NCBI RefSeq assembly: GCF_002105755.1 | Contig: NZ_CP020821.1 | Location: forward strand, 2,108,001-2,172,000 | DNA from: Mycobacterium colombiense CECT 3035 | Lineage (GTDB): Bacteria > Actinomycetota > Actinomycetes > Mycobacteriales > Mycobacteriaceae | Reading direction: 5' to 3' | Length of the DNA: 64,000 bases | Part shown: piece by piece, positions 52,097 to 60,613 of the stretch | How positions within the stretch are numbered: position 1 is the first letter of the stretch | How the letters are laid out: each line of letters starts with the position of its first letter | The notes under the pieces: model-generated | The model's database searches: none | Told to the model about the DNA's origin: nothing | What the model saw: the letters and a program-made list of their open reading frames with translations, nothing else | Translations under genes and position numbers: made by a program

Positions 52097-53656
52097 TCAA
52101 GTTTTGCTCCCAAACCGGGCCCGCAATTCGGTTTTGAGCACCTTGCCGGTGAGGTTGCGGGGCAGCGCATCAACGACTTCGAGTCGTTCGGGGGTCTTGT
52201 GCTTGCTCAGGCCTCGCGCTTGACAGTGTTCGAACACCGACGAGAGCGTCACCGCCGCGCCAGGGCGCGCCACGACGACGGCGCATACCCGCTCGCCGGT
52301 CCGCTCATCGGGCACGCCGATGACCGCGACGTCGGCCACTGCCGGGTGACTCGCCAGTATGCCCTCGATCTCGAGCGCCGAGATGTTCTCCGCATTGCGG
52401 ATGATCGCATCCTTGATTCGGCCGGTGACCACCAGGTTGCCGTCGTCGTCGATGCGGCCCAGATCCCCTGTGCGAAACCATCCTTGCGCATCGAAGGCGT
52501 CGGCGTCCAAAGATGGGTCGACGTAGCCGAGGAAGCATTGCGGCCCCTTGAGCCGCAGCTCTCCCACCGCTCCGCGCGGGACCTGCTGTTCCGTTTCGTC
52601 GACGACCCTGACCGCAACGCCCGCCACCGGTTTGCCAACGGTGTGATCCAGCAGTTCCGCAGGGCCATTCGGCGCCTGGGACGTGGCGACCGGAAATTCG
52701 GTCAGGCCCCAGGAATTGGCCACGCCGTCCACCGAAAGTGTTTGCCGCACTTGACGACCAAGCTCAGGGGTGATCGGCGCGCCGCCGCCGACGCATCCAC
52801 GCAGGTCCGGGTAGAGCGGTTCCCCACCATGTTTCGCCTGTGCCGCCATGAAGGCGACGAAGAAGGGGGTCGCGCTGCCCAACAGGGTCGGCCGGTGCGC
52901 CGCAATGGCCAGAGGTGTCTCGACCGGGTCGAAGGCGTCGAAGAGCACCAACCTCATGCCGGTAAGCAGGCCGGCGGCCAGCATGGCGGCGCCGCCGATA
53001 TGCGAAACCGGGAACGCGATCGGGTTGACGTCGCTGCTGGTCGCCCCGACGATCCCGATAACCCCGGCCGAGCCGGCGATGACCGAGCGGTCGCAGTGGC
53101 GTGCGCCTTTCGGTGCCGCCGTCGTGCCTGACGAGTAGTAGATCCAGCGCGGATCCTCGTCACCACGTGGCGGCGGCGGCAGCGCCCCCGGATCGCCGAC
53201 AGGCAGCCGGAGCTCGTCGGTGATCGGCGCGTCGTGGTCGATGACGACGACGGACATGGGCCTCTCACTGGCGAGGCGGTGCGCGAGCGAAATGTGGTCA
53301 AAGCCGCGCCATACTCCCGGCACGATGAACACTTCTGTCGCTAGTTGCGTTGTAGCAAACCGTAATTCGCTTTCGCGCCAGATCGGCAGCACCGGGTTCT
53401 GGACGGCGCCAAGGCGCGTCAACGCCGTCATGACGACCATCGTCTCCAGTGTGGTCGGCAATTGCCACGACACCACCGTGCCGGCGCCGATGCCCCGCTG
53501 CGCGAGCGCCGCCGCACACGTCAGCGCGGAGTCCCGCAGCTGCGCGCAGGACAGGGTGCGCCCGTAGTCATCCGCGAGGACCACCCAGTCGGGGTGTGCC
53601 CGCGCTGCGGTCTCCACCAGCGACCAGTACGTCTGCGCGGTGCGATGCATGCTCAC
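52097..53656 (-). CDS. AMP-dependent acyl-CoA synthetase
   Basis: A 519-residue ligase: IYYSSGTTAAPKGARH, SWGLTEFPV, WFRTGDLGRIDDDGN, GRIKDAIIRNAENI and C-terminal LTGKVLKTEL with the catalytic Lys. GTG at 53656 overlaps the stop of the upstream dehydrogenase (GTGA); ATG 53650 is also possible. Last gene of a leftward four-gene operon: amidohydrolase, short dehydrogenase, long dehydrogenase, ligase. It probably activates the acid that the dehydrogenase pair then oxidises. Confidence 0.87.
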   Translation of the reverse strand: MSMHRTAQTYWSLVETAARAHPDWVVLADDYGRTLSCAQLRDSALTCAAALAQRGIGAGTVVSWQLPTTLETMVVMTALTRLGAVQNPVLPIWRESELRFATTQLATEVFIVPGVWRGFDHISLAHRLASERPMSVVVIDHDAPITDELRLPVGDPGALPPPPRGDEDPRWIYYSSGTTAAPKGARHCDRSVIAGSAGVIGIVGATSSDVNPIAFPVSHIGGAAMLAAGLLTGMRLVLFDAFDPVETPLAIAAHRPTLLGSATPFFVAFMAAQAKHGGEPLYPDLRGCVGGGAPITPELGRQVRQTLSVDGVANSWGLTEFPVATSQAPNGPAELLDHTVGKPVAGVAVRVVDETEQQVPRGAVGELRLKGPQCFLGYVDPSLDADAFDAQGWFRTGDLGRIDDDGNLVVTGRIKDAIIRNAENISALEIEGILASHPAVADVAVIGVPDERTGERVCAVVVARPGAAVTLSSVFEHCQARGLSKHKTPERLEVVDALPRNLTGKVLKTELRARFGSKT

Positions 53657-54855
53657 CGGCTCGGCAACCCCAGTCGGCGCTTGGCAAGAATATTGCGCAT
53701 CATCTCCGAGCTGCCACCCGATATCGTGTAGGCGCGCGACCATAGCCAGCATTCACGCAACCTCTGTTTGGCCTTCTGAAGTTCCTCGTCCGCAACATCG
53801 GTGACCGTCGCAGACGCTGCCAGCTGCGCGCCATAGGCCGCGACGCGGTGATAGGTCTCGGCGAAACTCAATTTGGCGATCGAGCCGTCACCCGGTCGTT
53901 CTTCGCCCGATGTCAGGCGCTCCACATGATCGTCGATGAACGCCTTGGCCACCTCGACCTCCACGGCCAACTCGGCGACCTCCTGGCGGACGTCGCCGCG
54001 CTTCAACGCCGGCGCACCGTCCCCATGCGCGTGCCTGGCCACCAGGACGAGGTCATCGATCAGCAGCTCCAGCAGGACGACGTTCCCGCCGATGCCGAAT
54101 CGTTCAAAGTCCAGGCCCGCCATGATGATCGGCCAGCCTTGGCCCACTTCGCCGATCAGGCTCTCCGCGGGCAGGGTCACGCCATCGAGAAATACTTCAT
54201 TCACCTCGATCGCCTCGTTTATCGTCCGGATTGGGCGAACTTCGACTCCGGGCGTCGACAGCGGCACCGCGAACACCGACAAGCCGTGGTGGCGCGACGA
54301 CGCCGGGTCGGTGCGGATCAGGGCGAGGCCCATGTCGGCCCAGTGGCCGTCGGTTATCCAGATCTTCTGCCCGTCGATCAACCAGCTGCCATCGATTTGC
54401 CGCGCACCGCGGCTGCGCACCGCGGCAATGTCGCTGCCCGCGTCGGGCTCGCTGAGCAGCTGGCACCAGACATGCTCACTGCGCCGGATAGGGGGAAGCA
54501 GGGTTTGCTTCTGCTCGGCAGATCCGAAGTGCAACAGGACGTGTGCGGCCAGGTTGACCTGGTCGACGGGCCGTGGCGCGCGGGCGCGCAGTATCTCCTC
54601 ACTCACGATGCGGTCGTGCAACGGGTGGTGATCGGCGCGACCGCCGTTTTCGACCGGCCAGTCCGCCCCGACAAACCCCGCCTCGAACAATCCCGCAAAC
54701 CAGGCCCGCAGCCGGGCTTCCTGTTCGGCGGTCTCGGGCGCTCGGTGACCTTCGCGCGCCTCGATCGCCGGCGCATGTCGGGCGATGTGTGCCCTGACGC
54801 GCTCCCTGAACTCCGCCAGCTGCGTGTCGGTGGGTCGCGCCCCGAAAGCGCTCAC
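53653..54855 (-). CDS. acyl-CoA dehydrogenase, long subunit of a pair
   Basis: A 400-residue FadE-like flavoprotein: WPVENGGR, QLLSEPDAGSDIAAV, WLIDGQKIWITDG and C-terminal YTISGGSSEMMRNILAKRRLGLP. The usual YEGT base is replaced by ISGGS. The start codon GTG at 54855 overlaps the stop of the shorter dehydrogenase gene (GTGA), which argues for a stoichiometric alpha/beta enzyme like those of steroid side-chain catabolism. The two-subunit structure is inferred. Confidence 0.87.
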   Translation of the reverse strand: MSAFGARPTDTQLAEFRERVRAHIARHAPAIEAREGHRAPETAEQEARLRAWFAGLFEAGFVGADWPVENGGRADHHPLHDRIVSEEILRARAPRPVDQVNLAAHVLLHFGSAEQKQTLLPPIRRSEHVWCQLLSEPDAGSDIAAVRSRGARQIDGSWLIDGQKIWITDGHWADMGLALIRTDPASSRHHGLSVFAVPLSTPGVEVRPIRTINEAIEVNEVFLDGVTLPAESLIGEVGQGWPIIMAGLDFERFGIGGNVVLLELLIDDLVLVARHAHGDGAPALKRGDVRQEVAELAVEVEVAKAFIDDHVERLTSGEERPGDGSIAKLSFAETYHRVAAYGAQLAASATVTDVADEELQKAKQRLRECWLWSRAYTISGGSSEMMRNILAKRRLGLPSR

Positions 54856-55817
54856 CAGCCGGACACCTCCGCCAGCAGCGCCCGACTCGACCGCGCCGTG
54901 CCCATCAGGTGAGCGTTGGTAAAGACACGACGCAGCTCGTGGTGCAGCGGGTACTCCCAGGTAAACCCGATACCGCCGGACAGTTGCATGCACTCGTCCA
55001 CTGCGGCGGTGGCTTTCGCCGCGACGAATGCGTGCGCCGCCGCCGTCAGCGCGGTCGCCCTTTCGTCGGCGCAGGCGATCGCCCGCGCCGCCCTCATGAC
55101 GACGGCGCGCGCCTTGACCTCGAAGACCAGTAGTTCGACGAGTCGGTGCTGAACCGCTTGGAAACTCGCGATCGGCGACCCGAACGCGACGCGCTCCTTG
55201 AGGTATGCCGTCAGGCGTTCAAGGGTCATTGACACGGCGCCAACGGAGTCGGCGGAAACGAGGAGGCGAGCCGCGTCGACCAGGACGCCCGCCCGCTCGG
55301 GCGGTCCGATCAGGGCGCCGGGCGCGTCCGCGACATCGAGGCGCCATACCGGCCTGGTGACGTCCAGCAGATCGGCGTCCAACTCGAACCTCGCGTGATC
55401 CAGGTCGCCCAACAAATGAACCCCGTTGCGCCCCAACAGGACGACAACGTCGATGTCGTCCCGGATGACCCGCACGGAGTGGTCAACACAGGCGAAGCCC
55501 GCCGTCACCGAGCCGGCGAGCAAGCCGGGCAGCAACTGTTCCCTGATCCCCTCGGGGGCGCGGGCAAGCGCCGCGGCGGCCATCGTCGTTCCGAACCATG
55601 CCGACCCGTCCTGCGCTCGCCCGAGTTCCTCGGCCACGACGCACGTCTCGACCGGACGCCAGCCGGCGCCACCGATGGCCTCCTCGACGAGCAGGCCGGT
55701 CCAGTCCATCGCCGCAAGGTCCTTGACGGATCCCGTCTCGGCACGTTCGGCCAGGAACTCTCGCGCCGATGCCCTCAGCAGGTCGAGGTCGACGTTGTCT
55801 GAGTGCTGGTCCGCCAT
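54852..55817 (-). CDS. acyl-CoA dehydrogenase, short subunit of a pair
   Basis: A 321-residue FadE-like protein with a reduced middle domain. N-terminal helices (DLDLLRASAREFLAER), the GGAGW loop, and the C-terminal domain (KERVAFGSPIASFQAVQHRLVE, given here as ERVAFGSPIASFQAVQHR; LSGGIGFTWEYPLHHELRR). ATG at 55817 lies 7 bases after the amidohydrolase stop. Together with the next gene it forms an overlapping pair. Its arrangement mirrors the other short/long pair at 27975/29100. Confidence 0.85.
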   Translation of the reverse strand: MADQHSDNVDLDLLRASAREFLAERAETGSVKDLAAMDWTGLLVEEAIGGAGWRPVETCVVAEELGRAQDGSAWFGTTMAAAALARAPEGIREQLLPGLLAGSVTAGFACVDHSVRVIRDDIDVVVLLGRNGVHLLGDLDHARFELDADLLDVTRPVWRLDVADAPGALIGPPERAGVLVDAARLLVSADSVGAVSMTLERLTAYLKERVAFGSPIASFQAVQHRLVELLVFEVKARAVVMRAARAIACADERATALTAAAHAFVAAKATAAVDECMQLSGGIGFTWEYPLHHELRRVFTNAHLMGTARSSRALLAEVSGW

Positions 55818-55824
55818 GCCGCTG

Positions 55825-57021
55825 CTAACTCCGGGAGAGCAACTGGTCGGCGTTGTCGCGCATGATCCGTCGCTTGGCGGCGTCGTCGAGCGGGTCGAGC
55901 AGCTTGGCGAACTCGGCCGGCACGGCAAGGCCTTCGGCGTGCGGGTAGTCCGAGCCCATCACCAAACAGTCGTCGTATCCCAAGCCGGCGACTATCGCCG
56001 GTATGTCGTCCTCGGGGTAGGGCACGACACGGACGTGACGGCGGAAGATCGCCGACGGCCGCTCGGTCAGCTTCCCGCCGATCCACGGGCCGTTACGGCC
56101 CATACCGCGGCTCTTGTCCATGTGCCTGACGAAGAACGGCACCCATTCCGCTCCGTGCTCGGCGACGAGGACGTTCAGACCCGGGAAGCGGCCGAAGAGG
56201 TTGTCGAAGATGAGCGCCGACAACGTTTCCTCGATGGGCCGCTGGCCGTACACGTTCATCCACTGCCATGCCGACATGTGCCAGGAAGCGGGGTCGGAGT
56301 TTTGCCCCCAGGCCGGCGAGATCGCATTGAAGTACCAGAACGGCATGATGTGGAACACCAAGACGCAGCCGGCCTCCTGCAGGCGCGCGTAGATCGGGTC
56401 GAAGTACGGGTCGCCGGGCGATCGGCCGTAGGCCGGCCCAGTGGGCAGCAGCACGAACTTGGCGCCCTGGGCGATGATTGCCTCCGTTTCTGCGATCGCA
56501 GAATCCAAGTCGCGCAACGACATCAGCGCCGTGGCGTAGATCCGGTCCTCGTAGTTGAAGCCCCATTCCTCGTCAAACCATCGGTTGAACGACCGAAGAT
56601 TCGCATACAGCGCCGCTGTGTCGTCGACGTAGTGTTCGGCGGCCAGCGCCATTCCGCTTGGATAAATGACCATGCGGTCGATGTTCTGCTCGGCCATGAC
56701 GGCCAGGCGCGCGTTGCGCTCGATGAATTCCGGTTGCATAGGCTGCGGCTCGTAGGACTCCTCGGGGTTGCCCGATCCCATCTGCTTGAGCATCTCCTTG
56801 AGCGAGCCGGGCCGGTAGGCGACGTCGAGACCAAGCCCACCTTCGCTGTTGAAGGTGGCCACTCGGCGGCCCGCAAGGATCACCTCGACGCCGTCCGCCC
56901 CGCGCACCGTGGTGATCGCCCGGTCCTGAAACTCCTCCGGCAGATAACGGGTGAACGCATCCCGTGTCTCGTAGCAGTGGGTGTCGCAGTCAAAGATGCC
57001 GTAGTCGAGTTTCGTCGTCAC
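55825..57021 (-). CDS. amidohydrolase-2-family protein
   Basis: A 398-residue TIM-barrel metal hydrolase: first motif FDCDTHCYE (DxH), His in LVFHIMPFW, late motif VMGSDYPHAEG. It differs from the 50833/60614 pair by an aromatic-rich middle (FWYFNAISPAWGQ, then SAWQWMN), so the substrate pocket is probably different. GTG at 57021 is chosen for GAAGGAG upstream and family start. First gene of the leftward operon with the dehydrogenase pair and CoA ligase. A perfect operator repeat lies 21-36 bases upstream. Confidence 0.84.
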   Translation of the reverse strand: MTTKLDYGIFDCDTHCYETRDAFTRYLPEEFQDRAITTVRGADGVEVILAGRRVATFNSEGGLGLDVAYRPGSLKEMLKQMGSGNPEESYEPQPMQPEFIERNARLAVMAEQNIDRMVIYPSGMALAAEHYVDDTAALYANLRSFNRWFDEEWGFNYEDRIYATALMSLRDLDSAIAETEAIIAQGAKFVLLPTGPAYGRSPGDPYFDPIYARLQEAGCVLVFHIMPFWYFNAISPAWGQNSDPASWHMSAWQWMNVYGQRPIEETLSALIFDNLFGRFPGLNVLVAEHGAEWVPFFVRHMDKSRGMGRNGPWIGGKLTERPSAIFRRHVRVVPYPEDDIPAIVAGLGYDDCLVMGSDYPHAEGLAVPAEFAKLLDPLDDAAKRRIMRDNADQLLSRS

Positions 57022-57041
57022 CGCTTCGCTCCTTCGGGGGC

Positions 57042-57057
57042 GAGAATGCTTATTCTC
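57042..57057. promoter_or_regulatory. inverted-repeat operator, site 7
   Basis: GAGAAT-GCTT-ATTCTC, perfect 6-bp arms and 4-base spacer, the same as the site at 50798 outside the spacer. It lies just upstream of the leftward amidohydrolase operon and in the divergent gap before the dehydrogenase at 57364. Confidence 0.7.
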
Positions 57058-57363
57058 TATTTTCACAAAACATACTATCCTGATCCGGAAATGGCTATCC
57101 CGGTCGGGATAACCAGCTGCCCGCACGAGTGGCGCGCCGGCCCGGCCGCCACCGCACCAAGGAAGACATGAGCCCACCAAAACCGATGACGGACAATGCG
57201 ATCGGCTGGGCGCCCGTGACACTTCGAATCACCGCGCTCGGCAGGGCAACTCTCACAGCGGCCGAGATGCGCTCGAGTGCAATATCCGCGACCGGAATCT
57301 CCGGGGTCCGCTGCGCGTCCCCCGAAACCATGGACGGCCCCGAACCCACGTTGGAGGACGTGC
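57058..57363. other. long leader before the rightward dehydrogenase gene
   Basis: About 305 bases between the operator and the GTG at 57364. A short top-strand frame (57129-57377) runs through it but resembles nothing known. The first 60 bases are notably AT-rich (around 57058-57100), consistent with a promoter. Confidence 0.4.
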
Positions 57364-58479
57364 GTGCCGACAAATGAGCTCGATGACCTGCGCGGCGTCG
57401 TGCGCGAATACCTGGCCGCGACGTCACCCAGCGAGACCGTTCGCAGGTTGATGGCGACGGATACCGGCTACGACGAGGTTTCGTGGCGCCAGATGGCGGG
57501 CGAGTTGGGCCTGCACGGCATCGCGGTGCCGGAGCGATGGGGTGGGGGCGGCGCCGGCGTGGTCGAGCTTGCGGTGGTCTTCGAGGAAATGGGGCGCGCG
57601 CTGTCGTGTTCTCCCTTTTTCGCCACGGTAGGGCTGGCCACCCAAGCCATTCTCGCCAGTGACGACGACGCTGCGGTGGAGCAGCTGATTCCAGGGTTCA
57701 TCGACGGCTCTAGTACCGCGACGCTGATCCTCAATGGCCGGCTCGGCGAGTGGGACCCCGACGCCGTGACGCTGCGGGCTGACCGCACCCGCAGCGGTTA
57801 TCGGATCCACGGTGAGGCACCGCTGGTGATCGACGGTCACACCGCGGACGTCGTCCTGGCGGCGGCGAGAACAACCGCAGGCATCTCGTTGTTCGCGGTA
57901 CGCGCCGGGGCACCGGGTCTTCGTCGCACACTGTTGGCGGGGCTCGACCGCACCCGCAAAGTGGCCAGCGTTCAGTTCGATGATGCTCAAGCAGAGTTGA
58001 TCGGAAGGGACGGGGAGGCCGCGAGTTTCCTTGCGCGGACGTCGGATCTCGCCCTCACCGCGCTGAGCGCCGAACAGGTCGGTGCAGCGCAACGCTGCCT
58101 CGACATGGCCGTCGATTACGCCAAGAACCGAATTCAGTTCGGGCGGCCCATCGGCAGTTTCCAAGCCGTCAAGCATCGATGCGCGGACATGTTGGTTCAG
58201 GTGGAGGGCGCACGGTCGGCCGCGTCGCATGCGGCCGACGCAGCGGCAACCGATGACCTGCCAACCGCAGCGTCGGTCGCCAAAATGGTGTGTTCGGAGG
58301 CCTTCATGCAGGTGGCGCTCGACAACATGCGCATCCACGGCGGCATCGGCTTCACCTGGGAGCACGACGCCCACTTGTTCGTCCGACGCGCCAAAGCAAC
58401 CCAGTTGATCTTCGGCGCGCCCGACTACCACGCCCAGCGTTTGGCCGCGCTGGTCTCCGGACCGAAAGGACCCTTGTGA
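57364..58479 (+). CDS. acyl-CoA dehydrogenase, short type
   Basis: A 371-residue FadE-like protein. N-terminal helical region, GIAVPERWGGGGAG loop, a compact middle domain, and the C-terminal block DYAKNRIQFGRPIGSFQAVK with IHGGIGFTWEHDAHLFVRR. GTG at 57364 is preceded by TTGGAGGACG. Its stop overlaps the start of the flavin-dependent (LLM) enzyme gene (GTGA), so the two are translated together. No long partner is adjacent; it may act alone or with one of the other dehydrogenases. Confidence 0.86.
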   Translation: MPTNELDDLRGVVREYLAATSPSETVRRLMATDTGYDEVSWRQMAGELGLHGIAVPERWGGGGAGVVELAVVFEEMGRALSCSPFFATVGLATQAILASDDDAAVEQLIPGFIDGSSTATLILNGRLGEWDPDAVTLRADRTRSGYRIHGEAPLVIDGHTADVVLAAARTTAGISLFAVRAGAPGLRRTLLAGLDRTRKVASVQFDDAQAELIGRDGEAASFLARTSDLALTALSAEQVGAAQRCLDMAVDYAKNRIQFGRPIGSFQAVKHRCADMLVQVEGARSAASHAADAAATDDLPTAASVAKMVCSEAFMQVALDNMRIHGGIGFTWEHDAHLFVRRAKATQLIFGAPDYHAQRLAALVSGPKGPL

Positions 58480-59378
58480 CCGTCTCCTTCTCCCTTGAAC
58501 TGCCCACGCAGCGTGTCGAGGCAGTCGATGAGTTCGTAACCGCCGAAGCCATCGCCGACGTAGCACGGGTGGCCGAGGCAAGCGGATTCGCGGCCGTACA
58601 CGTCACCGATCACCCCGCACCCGACGCCAAGTGGCTCGACCACGGCGGCCACCACGCCCTCGACCCGTTCGTCGCCTTGGCATTCGCCGCCGCCGCAACC
58701 ACCGACGTCAAGCTGTTGACCAACGTCTACATCGCCGCCTACCGCAACCCGTTTCTCGGCGCCAAGTCGATTCAAAGCCTCGCGACGCTCTCGAAGGGGC
58801 GGCTCATCCTGGGGACCGCTGCGGGTTACCTCAAGCCCGAATTCAAAGCCCTTGGAGTCGATTTCGACAACCGCGGCGCTCTGCTCGACGAGGCGCTCGA
58901 CGTGCTGGACAAGGTGCTCACGGGTGAGGACATCGCCTACGAAGGAAGCTCCTTTTCCGCGCGTGGTGTTCGCCTGCGCCCGCTGCCGTCGAGCCCCCCT
59001 CCGGTGTGGGTCGGGGGCAACAGCAAGCCTGCCGTTCGGCGGGCGGTATCGCGCGCTCAGGGATGGGCACCGTTCAACACGTTCGGCTACGCTGCTGCGT
59101 CGCGCACCGCAGAGATTTCGACGATCGCCGAGTTGAAGCTGGCCATCGACTGGGCCAAGGAATACGCGGCCGAAATCGGCCGCACCGCACCATTGGACAT
59201 CTGCTTTTCCGCGGGAAATCTGTTGGATGACAGCAGATCAGCCGACGAGCGTCATGCGACGATCGAAAGCCTTGCCGCGGCCGGGGTCACCTGGCTCACC
59301 GTCGCGCCGGCGGGTACCGACCGAACCGAACTCATCGACCGTTCGCGCGCCTTCGCCAAAGAATTCATCACGCAATGA
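58476..59378 (+). CDS. LLM-class (luciferase-like) F420/FMN oxidoreductase
   Basis: A 300-residue TIM-barrel flavin enzyme: HVTDHPAPDAKWL, DPFVALAFAAAATTDVKLLT, NPFLGAKSIQSLATLSKGR, LGTAAGYLKPEF and PPPVWVGGNSKPAVRRA. These are typical of the mycobacterial F420-dependent LLM subfamily. In catabolic clusters such proteins act as monooxygenases (Baeyer-Villiger-like) or hydride-transfer dehydrogenases. GTG at 58476 overlaps the previous stop. Cofactor (F420 against FMN) cannot be decided from the sequence. Confidence 0.85.
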   Translation: MTVSFSLELPTQRVEAVDEFVTAEAIADVARVAEASGFAAVHVTDHPAPDAKWLDHGGHHALDPFVALAFAAAATTDVKLLTNVYIAAYRNPFLGAKSIQSLATLSKGRLILGTAAGYLKPEFKALGVDFDNRGALLDEALDVLDKVLTGEDIAYEGSSFSARGVRLRPLPSSPPPVWVGGNSKPAVRRAVSRAQGWAPFNTFGYAAASRTAEISTIAELKLAIDWAKEYAAEIGRTAPLDICFSAGNLLDDSRSADERHATIESLAAAGVTWLTVAPAGTDRTELIDRSRAFAKEFITQ

Positions 59379-59385
59379 CGGTTCC

Positions 59386-59832
59386 TCAGGCCATCCGGCT
59401 GTTGGCCGCGAACGCATCCACACCGATCTTGCGATGAGCGAACAGCCACCGGCCGTCCGTGGGGACGAGGACATCGCGGTAGCGGCCCCAATGGTCGAGC
59501 CCCACCTCAGTGTGGACGGCAAAGTAACTGCTGACCTCAACCCTGTCGCGGGCCACCGATGCGAAGTTGATGCTGGACACGTGGTGGCGGACGTGAGTCG
59601 GTGGCTGCCGCGCCGGCGGGCCCGGCTGCGAAGGCCGCGTCATCGCCGCACCGAGGCCGGCCTCGATTTGCGCGGGCCCGGTCAGTGGCTCGGCACCGCC
59701 GGTGAATTCCAGCACACCATCGTCGCAGAAGCATGCTGCCAGTGCGCGGAGATCGAATCGATCGGTGGCGGCGGTGTAGTCGGCCAACGTCTGCCGTACC
59801 GACTCCCTCACTTCGAGCTCCCAAATCTCCAT
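59386..59832 (-). CDS. SnoaL/NTF2-like small protein
   Basis: A 148-residue cone-shaped NTF2-fold protein: RQTLADYTAATDRFDLRALA, FCDDGVLEFTGG, THVRHHVSSINF, GRYRDVLVPTDGRWLFAHRK. SnoaL-like proteins in catabolic and polyketide clusters act as isomerases, hydratases or cyclases on ring systems. ATG at 59832 sits behind GAGGAGGG. Convergent with the LLM gene and divergent from the isochorismatase-like gene. Reaction unknown. Confidence 0.8.
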   Translation of the reverse strand: MEIWELEVRESVRQTLADYTAATDRFDLRALAACFCDDGVLEFTGGAEPLTGPAQIEAGLGAAMTRPSQPGPPARQPPTHVRHHVSSINFASVARDRVEVSSYFAVHTEVGLDHWGRYRDVLVPTDGRWLFAHRKIGVDAFAANSRMA

Positions 59833-59866
59833 CGGCCCTCCTCGTGGAAATTGCTTCACCGCACAC

Positions 59867-59882
59867 GATAACGTGTATTCTC
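59867..59882. promoter_or_regulatory. operator-like repeat overlapping a leaderless promoter, site 8
   Basis: GATAAC-GTGT-ATTCTC, immediately before the ATG at 59883. GATAAC at 59867-59872 is placed like a -10 element for a transcript beginning at the ATG, so the operator half-site would cover the transcription start. Confidence 0.5.
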
Positions 59883-60512
59883 ATGCCCCAACCCAGCCTC
59901 CGCGAACTGCTTGATCCCGCCACCACCGCACTCGTGACCCAGGAATGCCAAGGCGGGGTGATAGGCCCACAGGCCGGACTACCGCTGCTCGCCGACGAGG
60001 CGCGCCGCGAGGCCGTCCCCAACATCGCCACACTGCTCGATGCTGCCCGAGCGGCGGACGTCACCGTCGTGCACTGTCTGATCCAACGGCGTGCTGACGG
60101 CCGCGGCTCCAATACCAACGCACGGCTGTTCGCGGCGGGCAACTCCTTTACCGCCGACCTCACTCCGGGTAGCTCGGGCGCCTCGGTCCTGCCGGAGTTG
60201 GGTCCACGCGATACCGACCTCGTTCTGACCCGAACCCATGGCGTCGGCCCGATGTGCGGTACCGATCTCGATTCCGTGCTTCGTAATCTCGGCGTCAAGA
60301 CGATTGTCGGAGTTGGCGTTTCGGTCAACGTGGCGATCACGAATTTCGTCATGGACGCGGTCAACCGGGGCTATCAGTTCGTCTTACCGCGGGATGCGGT
60401 GAGTGGATACCCGCGTGAGTATGCCGATTCGATCATCGACAACACCCTGTCCCTGCTCGCCACGGTGACCCGGTCCAGCGCCGTCGTCGACGTGTGGAAT
60501 GGATTGAAGTAG
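59883..60512 (+). CDS. isochorismatase-like hydrolase lacking the catalytic Cys
   Basis: A 209-residue alpha/beta protein of the isochorismatase (cysteine hydrolase) fold. The first strand reads TALVTQECQGGV (Glu where Asp is usual), and the region of the nucleophile reads VGVSVNVAITNFVMDA, with Ala in the place of Cys. A cysteine-hydrolase reaction is therefore unlikely; true isochorismatases also lack the Cys, so vinyl-ether-type hydrolysis or a binding role remains possible. ATG at 59883 has no ribosome-binding site and directly follows the promoter/operator, which suggests a leaderless mRNA. Confidence 0.78.
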   Translation: MPQPSLRELLDPATTALVTQECQGGVIGPQAGLPLLADEARREAVPNIATLLDAARAADVTVVHCLIQRRADGRGSNTNARLFAAGNSFTADLTPGSSGASVLPELGPRDTDLVLTRTHGVGPMCGTDLDSVLRNLGVKTIVGVGVSVNVAITNFVMDAVNRGYQFVLPRDAVSGYPREYADSIIDNTLSLLATVTRSSAVVDVWNGLK

Positions 60513-60554
60513 AGCGCCGGGACGACCCCGATCTGGATGTTGCGCCCTCAGGAT

Positions 60555-60569
60555 GATAACGTCGTTCTC
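60555..60569. promoter_or_regulatory. operator-like repeat, site 9
   Basis: GATAAC-GTC-GTTCTC, 45-59 bases upstream of the amidohydrolase start at 60614. It has the GATAAC half of site 8 with a 3-base spacer as at 36475. Confidence 0.45.
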
Positions 60570-60613
60570 ATATAGCGTAAATGATCATATTCGCTGCTCA
60601 GGAGGAAAGTTCA

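Noticed and set aside
55426..57171. 581-residue top-strand open frame
   Set aside because: Antisense to the short dehydrogenase and amidohydrolase genes, which have clear family motifs and overlapping operon junctions; the frame is Arg/Val/His-rich and resembles nothing.
57129..57377. 82-residue top-strand ORF before the dehydrogenase gene
   Set aside because: No family resemblance, no clear ribosome-binding site, and it overlaps the dehydrogenase start; treated as leader.
26566..60569. Operators of the KstR or KstR2 cholesterol regulons
   Set aside because: The repeats (GAGAAT-N-ATTCTC) do not match TnnAACnnGTTnnA or the CAAG/CTTG KstR2 pattern.
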